This document shows, in pieces, positions 10,365-21,419 of a stretch of DNA of 64,000 nucleotides. Under the pieces are notes generated by a model that saw only the letters and a list, made by a program, of their open reading frames with translations, was not told the origin of the DNA and ran no database searches. Numbering within the stretch: the first letter of the stretch is position 1; each line of letters starts with the position of its first letter. The translations under genes and the position numbers were made by a program. Source of the stretch: Centrapalus pauciflorus (Eukaryota; Streptophyta; Magnoliopsida; Asterales; Asteraceae); contig JAANYP010002059.1 in the NCBI GenBank assembly GCA_020465985.1, forward strand, positions 255,466 to 319,465, read 5' to 3'.

Positions 10365-12290
10365 TGTGACACCGTCTTGCTTTGATATTATAATTGAAAT
10401 CACCAGGATCAACAAACAACCCAATGAATAATCATGGTAATTGAAATTGAATACTTAAATTAGAGTTAAGGAGTTCCACACTAAAGCAATAGATATAAAT
10501 GTCTACAGTGAATAAGTCTAGCTATTACATCAACATAATTGTTTAGAAGTCAAGTAATCCCAGCCCCAAAGCTATATCATCTGTGTACCAATAGCTTCTA
10601 AGTCTCCGGGATATGAAATTGATATGCTTAAGTAGAAGGTCCAGCTACTCCTTTGCCTTTGCCTGAAAACATGGTGAGTCAACAGTAAGCTAATTGCTTA
10701 GTGAGATAACAGATTATGCAAACAACAAATATTTCTTTACAAGAAATGCTTAACCATGGGCAGTGTAAGCCCCATGTATGTGAAAACAGGCATTGTAAGC
10801 CTCTATGTATGTGTAAACCATGCAGTGCTAGCATGGGGTGGCAGTTCAATATGCTGATCGGGGATGTCCCGAACCTGACGGGATAACGACTGGGATGATC
10901 AGTCCCCGACAGTGGCCTGCTGTCAGCCCCAGTCCAGGTCGCATCAGATTGTGAAGTAATGATCATGCAGTGCAAGCATGATGTAAAAAGATGCACTTTC
11001 AAATGAACGCTCGCTACATGTGTGTTACATGTCAAGTACGAGTGTGCCTCATAACAACAAATCATGTACGAGTGCCAAATGATGTATATGAACAATGTGA
11101 ACATGCCATTGAATATATAAACATGAATGCAAAAACAGTAAATGTTCGAATGACAATCTGTTACTCACAGTGATTGGTATTGTGTGACTTGTCTCTGAAT
11201 CAATGTGTGTTTTGATAACACCACAATGATCTGTAAAGCAAGTGTAATAGTGATTTTGTGTCAGTAATTGCTTAAAATTGTATTCTGTGATTTAAATGAA
11301 ATTCCAGTTGAATTCGGACCACATCCGAATTCGGATGGTCCGAAATCCGGATGGTCCGAATTGGGTGGTCCGAAGTGGGGTAGGTCCGAAATAAGCATTG
11401 GTCTGAAATGGTTGTCTAGTCCGAATTGATATTGGTCCGAAGTAGGTTGGGATCCGAATTGGGATGGACCCGAAATGGGTAGGGTCCGAATTGCTATACT
11501 GGTCCGAAATGAGTATGATCCGAATTCGGATGGATCATCATCCGAGTTCATACTTAGTAATTTTCCAGATTTACGTTTTTGACCATTTTTCATGTTTCAG
11601 CAACTACAATTGAAAATATGAACTTAAAATGTACTATATCAACTTATAACATAACATAATGTACCAAATCAACCCATTTATTGTCCATTTTTCTATGAGT
11701 CTCGATGAACACACACACTAAAAACACACACTTATTTCAAAATCATACTTAAACTTTGAATGTGATTCTGAATTTTTGTACATTGCATCTCTAACACTTG
11801 ATTTAAACATTCCCACCATAAATTCCAACATGCATTAACATTTGCTACATAAATCTTAAAATTCGGTTTTCATAAAAACCGAACCAAAATATCAAAAATC
11901 CGAAATACTGAATGATGTTTACCTTAATTTGATTCTTGTAGTTGTTATAGTCCCCTAAATGCCACTTGAATCCAACTTCTTAGCCTCCAATTTAATGATC
12001 TTCAATGCTTTTGATTTCCAATTGAAGAAGAAACCCACGGTTTCTTTTAGAGAGAGAGAAGAGAGAGTATCGTGAGAGTAGAGATAGAGTGGGATTGGAA
12101 ATTATGAGCATCAACTCTCTTTTATTTGCCACTTATACCTTTTTGCACTTTGTACCCCTCAACTTCGTATTTTCTTATTTTACTGATAATATGATCAAAA
12201 GTAGCTTAAATTGATATAATAATTCATTAATACAAATATTTAAGTCCTTAAAATTGTAAATTACATATAATTGAAATTTGGGATGTTGCA
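10365..12290 (-). repeat. 3' LTR of Gypsy G
   Basis: Starts TGCAACATCC at 12290 (minus) and ends GGTGTCACA at 10365. Nearly identical over most of its length to 17164-18745. Contains the TCCGAA repeat cluster at 11311-11545. No credible gene inside. Confidence 0.93.
11311..11545. repeat. Degenerate TCCGAA cluster in LTR of Gypsy G
   Basis: More than a dozen copies of GGTCCGAA/TCCGAATT at irregular 15-25 base spacing, including the perfect 16-base palindrome CATCCGAATTCGGATG. A copy with some units gained or lost is in the other LTR (18112-18362). Confidence 0.85.
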
Positions 12291-12327
12291 GCATGGGCTC
12301 CACCACGCCTATACTTCGTCCGCGAAG

Positions 12328-14466
12328 TCATGTTGTGCTAAACAAACTTGGGTACTTAATCTTCATGTCTTCTTCCGATTCCCAAGTATGATTAGCTCCC
12401 CGTTGATGCTTCCACTTGAACAGCACCATCCTGATTTCCTTGTTCCGAAGTTTCTTGACTTTTGTTTCCAGTATACTCTCCGGCTCATCAACAAACCTTA
12501 GCCGTTCGTCAATCTTTATGTCCGAGTGATCAGTCCATGGTTCCCTTTCGGGCACCAGACGTTTTCTTAAGTAGCCCACATGAAATACCGGGTGAACACC
12601 TGATAACTCTTCAGACAAGTCCAAATGGTAGGACTGATTCCCAACTCTTTCTAGTATTTTGAAAGGTCCTATAAACCGAGGCGATAGCTTCCATCGCTTT
12701 ACGAATCTCGTGACACCTTTCATCGGAGAAACCTTTAAGTATACCCAATCATCCTTCTAAAACTCTATCGCTTTATGACGGCGATCGTGATAATTCTTTT
12801 GCCGATCTTGTGCCGTTTTCATGTACTGTCGAATGAGTTGAATCTTTTCGTTTGTTTCTTACAATAAGGCAGGACCAGCTATTGGAGTTTCTCCTGTTTC
12901 CCTCCAACAGGTTGGAGTCCTACACTTTCTGCCATACAGGAACTAGAACGGTGTCATCTTGATAGTGGAATGGTAACTATTGTTGTAGGAGAATTCAACC
13001 AATGGGGGGTGATCGTCCCAGTTACCACCCAAATCCATGACACACGCTTTGAGCATGTCTTCCAGAGTTAGGATTGTTCTTTCACTTTGACGATCAGATT
13101 GGGGTCTATAGGTAGTACTCATTGCGATACGAGTACCAAGACCGTTTTGTAGAGCAGCCCAGAAGTTGGAAGTAAATCTACTATCTCGGTCGGAGACAAT
13201 AGACTTAGGCACACCATACCTGATGACGATTTCATTAACGTAGATCTGGGCAAGACGGTCCAGTGAATAAGTTTCCCGAATGGGAATGAAGTGAGCAGAC
13301 TTTGTTAGACGGTCAACAATGACCCAAATTGCATCATGCTGACGACGTGTTTTGGGCAACTTTGTTATGAAATCCGTAGTAATATGGTCCCACTTCCATT
13401 CCGGGATAGGAAGAGGTTGCATACTACCATAGGGTTGTTGATGCTCTGCTTTGAACAATCTGCATGTTCTACATTTTTCCACAAATTGTCCAACGTCTCT
13501 TTTCCACCCTGGCCACTAGAAGACGGCTTTCAAGTCGTTGTACATTTTCGTGCTTCCAGGGTGAATTGAGAACTTAGACTGGTGAGCTTCCTCAAGTATT
13601 ACTTTGCGCATATTCCCGAACTTAGGAACCCAAACTCTGCCATGCACACCTTTGAGTCCGGTTCCATCATCTTGCATTAATGGCAACTGAACTCTGATAT
13701 TTTCGTCCTTTTCATTCTCCTCCTTTAAGGCCTGCAACTGAGCAGCCCTTACATCGTCTATGATAGTTGACATCAAAATTGTAGAAGTCAAGGCATAACA
13801 ATATGCCTTGCAGTACGCTTTTCTGCTTAGGGCATCGGCCACTACGTTGGCCTTCCCTGGATGATAGAGAATCTCACAATCGTAGTCTTTGATCAGCTCC
13901 ATAGACCTTCTTTGCCTCATATTCAAGTCCTTCTTACTGAATATGTACTTCAAACTCTTGTGGTCAGTGAAGAGCTGACACTTGGTTCCGTACAAATAGT
14001 GTCTCCATAACTTGAGAGCGAAAGTCACAGCAGTTAGCTCTAGATCATGAGTAGAGTAATCTTTCTCATGTGGTTTGAGTTGTCTAGAAGCGTATGCTAT
14101 GACATTTCCTCTTTGCATCAGAACAGCACCCAAACCCATGCCTAATGCATCTGTATAGACAACGAAGTCCTCGTTCCCTTCAGGCAGGGCTAATATTGGT
14201 GCTTCACTTAGTAACTTCTTCAAATTATCAAAAGCTGTTTGTTGTTCTTCTTTCCAAAAGAAGGTTGCATTCTAGCGAGTCAGCTTTGTAAGCGGAACGA
14301 CGATTTTAGAGAAGTCCTTGATGAATCGGCGGTAGTAACCACCCAATCCCAGAAAGCTACGAATTTCTGAGGCGTTGTGGGGTGATTCCTAGTTCTGGAT
14401 AGCTTCGATCTTTGCAGGATCAACAGCAATCCCAGCACCAGATATCACATGCCCCAAGAATTTGAT
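12328..14466 (-). pseudogene. Gypsy G RT end, RNase H, integrase and chromodomain
   Basis: After the intron the frame resumes as FLGHVISGAGI (end of RT), then RNase H (FVVYTDALGMGLGAVL, FTDHKSLKYIF, VVADALSRK), integrase zinc finger (CRTCRLFKAEHQ), catalytic core (TTDFITKLP, SDRDSRFTSNFW, then SERTILTLEDML with the Glu), and a C-terminal chromodomain-like segment (ETKVKKLRNKEIRMVLFKW, HTWESEEDM, YPSLF). At least six in-frame stops remain, mostly TAG. All open pieces share one reading frame, so decay here is by substitution. Confidence 0.88.
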
Positions 14467-14556
14467 CTGAATTGAATATTGAGTAAGTACAAGTTAACAA
14501 AGAGTTTATGATTGAGTATAAGGATCATGAAATTTGTTTCGAATGTTGAGACGTAC
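14467..14556 (-). other. Predicted intron inside the RT domain of Gypsy G
   Basis: A 90-base segment interrupts RT between KCEFWLRQ and IKFLGHVISG. On the minus strand it begins GTACGT right after CAG and ends with a pyrimidine-containing ATTCAATTCAG. Removing it joins the two halves of a universally conserved RT stretch in frame (phase 0). The homologous place in Gypsy F (21331-21419) has an 89-base insert with shared internal words. Gypsy M and CRM element I have no insert here. No transcript evidence is available. Confidence 0.72.
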
Positions 14557-15083
14557 CTGCCTCAACCAGAATTCACATTTCGAGAATTTGGCATAAAGTC
14601 GCTCTTTGCGCAGCAACTCTAACAATTCTCGTAGATGTGTAGCATGATCCTCTTTGGTCTTTGAATAGATAAGAATGTCATCGATGAACACGGTGACCGA
14701 TTTGTCGAGCATTGGCCGGCAGACTCGATTCATGAGATCCATGAAAGCAGCCGGCGCATTTGTAAGACCGAATGGCATTACCAGAAACTCGTAGTGTCCG
14801 TAACGAGTTCTGAAAGCCGTTTTAGGAATGTCGTTTGAGTGTACTTTGAGCTGATGATAACCCGAACGAAGATCAATCTTCGAGAAGTAGCTTGCGCCTT
14901 GTAACTGGTCGAAGAGATCATCAATCCGGGGCAATGGGTATTTTTCTTCATTGTGACCTTGTTGAGTTCTCGGTAGTCGATGCACATACGCAATGTGCCA
15001 TCTTTCTTCTTGACAAACAACACAGGAGCGCCCCATGGAGAAGAACTTGGGCGGATAAAGCCTTTGTCAAGCAGCTCCTGTAA
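14557..15083 (-). pseudogene. Gypsy G RT, N-terminal and palm
   Basis: Covers LQELLDKG, SSPWGAPVLFVKKKDGTLRMC, the palm motif FIDDILIYSKT and FSKCEFWLRQ up to the intron. A one-base loss relative to Gypsy F near 14945, in a run of A, shifts the frame after KVTMKK. An in-frame TAG just after MMK (15081-15083) replaces Gln. The downstream part is open for about 130 codons. Confidence 0.88.
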
Positions 15084-16956
15084 CTACTTCATCATTTCCT
15101 GCATTTCTGCAGGAGCTAAACGATACGGAGCCTTTGCTATTGGAGCAGCTCCAGGAATGAGATCAATGCAGAATTCCACTTGACGATCAGGTGGCAATCC
15201 CGAGATATCTTCTGGAAAGACATCTGGAAATTCTGAAACGACTGGAACAGTGGATAGAGATTGAACTTCAGCCTTTGCATCAACAGCATAGGCTAAGTAA
15301 GCTGAACAACCCTTGGCAACATGCTTTCGGGCTTTTGCAATTGAGATAAGGCATAAGTCGCCTTTGTGTCTATCACCATATATGCAAATGTCTCGGCCCT
15401 CAGGAGTGGTAATCTTAATCATTCTTTTCTTGCAAACTATTTGGGCCTCGTTATGAACCAACCAGTCCATACCTACTATGACATCGAATTCCCCGAACTC
15501 CATGGGAATTAAATCTATGTTGAACACTATATCTTCTACAAGTAATGTACAATTCCTATATACCTTGTTTGCTTTAACTAACATGTTGCTAGCAGTCTCT
15601 ATGTCAAGTACAAATTGCAGTTTGGAAGTAGGAATATTGAATTGACGAGCAAATGATGTGGAGACAAACGAACGATTTGCTCCGGAATCAAACAAGATAC
15701 GTGCAGGAATTGAGTTAACATAGAACGTACCAGTGACCACCTCCGGGTCATTCTTTGCTTCTTCAGCTGTGATTTGGAATGCCCTAGTTGGAGCCCTTTG
15801 AGATTGATCCCTGCGAGCTGTGGAAGCTACAGAGGATCTCGTTGTTGATTGTTGAACATTCTGATCTCGTAGGGGTTTCGGGCAGTCCCTTGCAAAATGG
15901 CCAAGTCTGTGGCAATTGTAGCATGCATCATCTTTTCGTGGACAATGCTCCCAGTGATGGCCTTTCTGCCCACAGCAGAAGCAGTACATATCCTGAGTCT
16001 TGCACTCCCCAGAGTGCGCTTTTCGGCATCGCCTGCAGTCTCTCAATTCCGAACTGGCCGAAAAGGCCCTTCCCTTCTTTGGTGATGATGACTGTTGATG
16101 GGATTGAGGAGAGAATCGGGATGCTCCAGACTCCCGCTACCTTTTTGGCTTGAGTCGGTGCTGCAGCGGCTGAACCTATGACATACCCAGATAATAGAAC
16201 AATCTGCTCCACATTTCGAGCAGCCTCCAGTAAACCAGCAAAAGTTGTATACCGAACCCCACTCATGGTTCGGCGAATCTCATAATCTAGACCGGCCTCA
16301 AACCGGGCTATCTTCCTTTCCTCCGTGTCAACTTGATGCGGTGCAAACAAACTTAAGCTGGTGAACTCAACGGCATATTGCGTAACCGTCTTTGTTCCTT
16401 GGGTCAAATTCAGAAACTTCGCCTCTAGACGGCGCTTTTCATCGGTAGGACAGTATTGCTGAGAGAATACTTCCTTGAATTCGTTCCAAGTCATGTGTGA
16501 CACTACCTCCATCGTCAACACATGTGTCATAGCATCCCACCACATTACTGCGTCCCTTGCAAACATAGCGGTTGCAAAGCGGACCATGTCCTTTTCAGCA
16601 CAGTCGCTGATTCTGAAAGTTGTCTCTGTAGTGGTAATCCATTCCAATGCAGTCACGGCATCTCCAGTTTCGTCAAAAGTAACAGCTCCGTTACTTTTGA
16701 AGTCCTTAAATCTGCAACCCCTTGATCTGTTAGAAGACCCAGTGTCTTGTCTTTCCTCTTGATCATCCGGTTGTTGTTCCTTGTTCTTTCGTTTATTAGC
16801 CTTTCGTTTCGCTTCGGCCTCATTTCTGGCCCTCAATTCGTCGGCAAATGACTGAGCCTGCTCAGCCATTCTTTTGGATTGTAATTCATTCTTCTGTTCC
16901 ATAAGAGCTTGCATCATCTGGAACATTTGCTGAGGAGTCATATCGTCTCCTGACAT
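15084..16956 (-). pseudogene. Gypsy G Gag and protease
   Basis: Gag starts MSGDDMTPQQM at 16956, with an acidic/basic N-terminus and a capsid-like core (FKEVFSQQYCPTDEKRRLEAKF, LTQGTKTVTQY). It carries zinc knuckles (CFCCGQKGHHWEHC, CYNCHRLGHFARDC), then aspartic protease (ARILFDSGANRSFVS, then DVIVGMDWL). The gag frame is shifted near 16050, between the capsid and the knuckles, so two overlapping open pieces result. The region ends at the protease/RT linker (LPPDRQVEF, LAPAEMQEMMK). Confidence 0.88.
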
Positions 16957-17146
16957 GTTCTGAAATATAACAACTTATATTTAGAACATTTACTTATAAG
17001 TCCTAAGTGTTTACAGTTACCCTTTAATTGTCCCCGTGTGCATGTCAATCCTATCTTAGTTCGGATTATTTCCTAGGAGTTCATTCTAATATCATAACCT
17101 AAGTTTGAGTCCAAGTCCCCGCGGACACTTGAAACCTCAAACTAAT

Positions 17147-17158
17147 GCTCTGATACCA
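17147..17158 (-). other. Primer-binding site of Gypsy G
   Basis: Minus-strand TGGTATCAGAGC five bases downstream of the 5' LTR end; initiator Met tRNA type. The leader from here to the gag start (16957-17146) holds no other feature I can name. Confidence 0.88.
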
Positions 17159-17163
17159 AAACC

Positions 17164-18745
17164 TGTGACACCCTCTTGCTTTGATATTATAATTGAAATC
17201 ACCAGGATCAACAAACAACCCAATGAATAATCATGGTAATTGAAATTGAATACTTAAATTAGAGTTAAGCAGTTCCACACTAAAGCAATAGATATAAATG
17301 TCTACAGTGAATAAGTCTAGCTATTACATCAACATAATTGTTTAAAAGTCAAGTAATCCCAGCCCCAAAGCTATATCGTCTGTGTACCAATAGCTTCTAT
17401 GTCTCCGGGATATTGAATTGATATGCTTAATTAGAAGGTCCAACTACTCCTTTGCCTTTGCCTGAAAACATGGTGAGTCAACAGTAAGCTAATTGCTTAG
17501 TGAGATAACAGATTATGCAAACAACAAATATTTCTTTACAAGCAAGGCTTAACCATGGGCAGTGTAAGCCCCATGTATGTGAAAACAGGCATTGTAAGCC
17601 TCAATGTATGTGTAAACCATGCAGTGCTAGCATGGGGTGGCAGTTCAATATGCTGATCGGGGATGTGCCGAACCTGACGGGATAACGACTGGGATGATCA
17701 GTCCCCGACAGTGGCCTGCTGTCAGCCCCAGTCCAGGTCGCATCAGATTGTGAAGTAATGATCATGCAGTGCAAGCATGATGTAAATAGATGCACTTTCA
17801 AATGAACGCTTGCTACATGTGTGTTACATGTAAAGGACGAGCGTGCATCATAACAAAAAATCATGTACGAGTGCCAAATGATGTATATAAACAATGTGAA
17901 CATGCCATTGAATATATAAACATGAATGCAAAAAAAGTAAATGTTCAAATGACAATCTGTTACTCACAGTGATTGGTATTGTGTGACTTGTCTCTGAATC
18001 AATGTGTGTTTTGATAACACCACAATGATCTGTAAAGTAAGTGTAATAGTGATTTTGTGTCAGTAATTGCTTAAAATTGTATTCTGTGATTTAAATGAAA
18101 TTCCAGTTGAATTCGGACCACATCCGAATTCGGATGGTCCGAATTGGGTTGTCCGAAGTGGGGTAGGTCCAAAATAAGCATTGGTCCGAAATCGTTGTCT
18201 AGTCCGAATTGATATTGGTCCGAAGTAGGTTGGGATCCGAATTGGGATGGACCCAAAATGGGGAGGGTCCGAATTGCTATACTGGTCCGAAATGAGTATG
18301 ATCCGAAATGGGTGATCCGAATTCGGATGGACCCGAAATGGGGAGGGTCCGAATTGCTATACGTTTTTTACCATTTTTCATGTTTCAGCAACTACAATTG
18401 AAAATATGAACTTAAAATGTACTATATCAACTTATAACATAACATAATGTACCAAATCAACCCATTTATTGTCCATTTTTCTATGAGTCTCGATGAACAC
18501 ACACACTAAAAACACACACTTATTTCAAAATCATACTTAAACTTTGAATGTGATTCTGAATTTTTGTACATTGCATCTCTAACACTTGATTTAAACATTC
18601 CCACCATAAATTCCAACATGCATTAGCATTTGCTACATAAATCTTAAAATTCAGTTTTCATAAAAACCGAACCAAAATATCAAAAATCCGAAATATTGAA
18701 TGATGTTTACCTTAATTTGATTCTTGTAGTTGTTATAGTCCCCTA
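17164..18745 (-). repeat. 5' LTR of Gypsy G, truncated
   Basis: Matches 10365 to about 11960, then stops: about 330 bases at its outer end are missing and the sequence passes directly into Gypsy F LTR. Contains a second TCCGAA cluster at 18112-18362, with an internal duplication relative to the 3' copy. Confidence 0.92.
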
Positions 18746-19160
18746 AATATACATAATCTACCATATTTTAGCTAAAACTCATATGAAATCAGCTTCTAAA
18801 TCGCCTAAAATGATAAACTCGAAATTGTAGCTTCAAAACCAAAAGTGCAGAAAACGAAAAGGACGATTCTTACCTCAAAACCGTATAAAATCTCACATGC
18901 AATGGTAGATTCGAGTAGTACACTTCGAGATCTTTCCGTTAACGTATAGAACACGAGATTTGGCCGGTCGGTTTGGGAGAAAAGCTAGAGAGAAGTTCAA
19001 TTCTAGAGAGAGGAGCTCTGAAAAAGGAATTTGGTTTGAAAGAAATGAGGAAAATGAACTCTCGGCTCCTATTTATACCAAAACTCGAAATTACATCATT
19101 CTACGCAAATCGCTCAAAATTACTAAAAATAAAAATGAAAATAAAAAGTAAGGTGTTATA
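18746..19160 (-). repeat. 3' LTR fragment of Gypsy F
   Basis: Corresponds to 25546-25960 of the 5' LTR with few differences; the remaining ~1.4 kb is deleted. Open frames inside (for example 18960-19151) also occur in the other LTR, where they have no recognisable product. Confidence 0.9.
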
Positions 19161-19198
19161 GTATGAGCCACCACGCTTGCACTTCGTCCTCGAAGTAC

Positions 19199-20410
19199 CT
19201 AAGACTCAAACAGATGCGGATATCGAACTCTCATGTCTTGCTCAGATTCCCAGGTCTGAGAAATTCCGTGAGAAGTCCTCCACTGCACCAACACCATTGC
19301 TACTTCTCTATTTCTCAGTTTCTTCATCTTTGTTTCTAGAATAACTTCAGGCTCGTCACATTGCAGTTTCTCGTTAATCTTGTAAGTTAGATGATCGGCC
19401 CACTTTTCTCTGTCATATTCTTTGCACTTCCTAAGCTGCGAAACGTGAAACACGGGGTGTATGTTGGACAGTTCGCTTGGCAAGTCCAACAGATAAGATT
19501 GAGTTCCAACACGCTCGGTGATCTTGAAAGGACCAACGAATCGTGGTGCTAACTTGCCACGCTTGCCGAATCTGAACACACCTTTCATCGGCGAGACTTT
19601 TAATACAACATAGTCGTCCTTCTGGAATTCTAAAGGTTTATGGGGTCGGTCGTGATACGATTTCTGTCGAGATTGAGCAGTTTCCAAGCGTTGGCGGATA
19701 ATTCTGATCTTGTCGTTAGTCTGTTGAAGTAGCTCGGGACCGGCGATTGGTGCTTCACCGGCTTCATGCCAACACGTAGGAGTTCGGCACTTGCGTCCGT
19801 ATAAGGCTTCGAAAGGTGCGGCTTTGATGGATGAGTGGTAACTATTGTTATAAGAAAATTCTGCTAACGGCAAGTGGTCATCCTAACTACCGCTAAACTC
19901 AAGAACACATGCCCGCAACATGTCTTCGAGTGTAAGAATTGTGCGCTCGCTTTGGTCATCAGGCTGTGGATGATACGCCGTACTCATTCTGATCATGGAG
20001 CCTAAACCATCTTGCAGTGCACTCCAGAACCTTGAAGTGAACCGGCTGTCGCGGTCGGAAACAATTGACAGAGGCACACCATGTCGAGTAACAATCTCGT
20101 CTATATAAATCTTAGCCAGCTTCTCTAGTGAGTAATTCTCGCGAATCGGAATGAAGTGCGCAACTTTGGTTAAACGATCCACGATCACCCATATTGCATC
20201 GTGCTGTCTCCGCGTAGTCGGAAGCTTCGTCACAAAGTCCATCGTTATGTGATCGAACTTCCACTCGGGAATCGGTAGAGGCTGTAGACTGCCATAAGGC
20301 TGCTGATGCTCCGCTTTGACTAATCGGCATGTAACACAATTATCGACATATTCGCCTACGTCTCTCTTCATACCGGGCCACCAATACTCGACTTTTAGAT
20401 CATTGTACAT
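19199..20410 (-). pseudogene. Gypsy F integrase and chromodomain
   Basis: Zinc-binding region (CVTCRLVKAEHQ), catalytic core with Asp in MDFVTKLP, Asp in SDRDSRFTSRFW and Glu in SERTILTLEDML. GKLAPRFVGPFKI, FHVSQLRKC and a C-terminal chromodomain-like segment (EVILETKMKKLRNREVAMVL, QTWESEQDMRVRYPHLF) follow. Broken once by an in-frame TAG at 19880-19882, where the family has Trp (TGG). It is joined to RNase H by a one-base frameshift near 20480. Otherwise of normal length for a Tekay integrase. Confidence 0.9.
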
Positions 20411-21330
20411 CTTGGTGCTGCCAGGATGTACCGAGAAGTTAGAACAGTGGGCTTCCGAAAGAATTTTCTGTCGAACATACCAAATTTGGGAACCCAGACA
20501 CGATTTTTGAAAAGCTTTAAGCCACGAGGGCTATCGGTTAAGAACTGAAATTGCCCTTTCATGTCCTCAGAGTTGAGGTTTTCCCCTTTTAGGGCTTCGG
20601 CTTGAGCAACGAGAATTTCATCGATCAAAGTTGATGAAAACGAAGTATGAGTCAAGGTATAGAGACATTTAGCATAGTAGGATTTACGACTCAATGCGTC
20701 GGCCACCACATTCGCTTTGCCAGGGTGATACAAAATATCACAGTCATAGTCTTTGATGAGTTCCATGGAGCGTCGCTGGCGCATGTTGAGCTCCTTCTGA
20801 CTGAAAATGTACTTAAGGCTCTTGTGATCCGTATACAGCTGACATTTGGTGCCGTAGAGATAATGTCGCCATGTTTTCAACGCAAAAGTCACAGGAGCAA
20901 GTTCAAGGTCATGAGTCGGATGACTCTTTTCATGATCCTTAAGTTGACGAGAAGCATATGCTATGACTCTGCCTCTTTGCATCAAAACACACCCAAGCCC
21001 TTGATATGAAGCATCGCTGAAGACCACAAAGTCTTCATTGCCTTCGGGTAAGGCCAGAATAGGTGCTTCGGTGAGTTTCTGTTTTAAAGTTCGGAATGCG
21101 TTCTCTTGAGCTTCTTCCCAAATAAAGGGAACATTCTTGCGAGTAAGAGATGTAAGAGGCATGGCTAGTTTTGAGAAGTCCTTAATGAATCGACGGTAGT
21201 AACCCGCCAATCCCAAGAAACTTCGGATCTCAGTAGCTGATTTGGGAGCTTCCCAATTTTGAATGGCTTCTATCTTAGAAGGATCCACAGAGATTCCTTC
21301 ACCAGATATCACATGACCAAGGAATTATAT
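20395..21330 (-). pseudogene. Gypsy F RT end and RNase H
   Basis: Begins with the last RT segment (ISGEGISVDPSKIEAI, FLGLAGYYRRFIKDFSKLA), then RNase H: FVVFSDASYQGLGCVL, THDLELAPVTFALKTWRHYL, YTDHKSLKYIFSQKELNM, VVADALSRKSYY. The frame is intact for about 270 codons, then shifts at about 20480 through a one-base loss compared with Gypsy G (VWVPKFG). It follows the intron-like insert at 21331-21419. Confidence 0.9.
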
Positions 21331-21419
21331 CCGATAAGATACAAGATTTGCAAGTTAACGCTGAGCATGAAATTTAAGAAAAGATAAGCTAAAAATGAAT
21401 AAATCGAGATTGTAAGCAC
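21331..21419 (-). other. Intron-like insert in RT of Gypsy F (acceptor decayed)
   Basis: An 89-base insert at exactly the codon boundary used in Gypsy G. The donor is CAG/GTGCTT; the expected acceptor AG before the FLGHV segment reads GG, and a TAA follows. It shares the words AAATTTCATG and GTTAACTTG with the Gypsy G intron in the same order, which supports common descent. Left unspliced, translation ends a few dozen codons in. Confidence 0.65.

Larger units (their letters stand above)
10365..18745 (-). mobile_element. Tekay-like chromovirus G (Ty3/Gypsy), 5' LTR truncated
   Basis: A 1926-bp 3' LTR, full gag-pol and a 1582-bp truncated 5' LTR. LTR ends are TGCAACATCC and GGTGTCACA on the minus strand. 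The order gag, protease, RT, RNase H, integrase, chromodomain and the motif content place it in the Tekay/Del group of chromoviruses. The outer end of the 5' LTR is fused to Gypsy F at 18745/18746, so no target-site duplication can be scored. Many nonsense and frameshift changes make it inactive. Confidence 0.9.

Noticed and set aside
11311..11545. Heat-shock element array
   Set aside because: Heat-shock elements need GAA and TTC separated by two bases in alternation; the words here are mostly TCCGAA or TTCGAA without that spacing.
11311..11545. CRISPR-like array
   Set aside because: Repeats are too short and irregular, and the context is a plant LTR.
18960..19151. Open frame repeated at 25760-25951, suggesting a conserved small protein
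   Set aside because: Both lie at the same place in the two LTRs of Gypsy F; similarity is LTR identity, with no recognisable domain.
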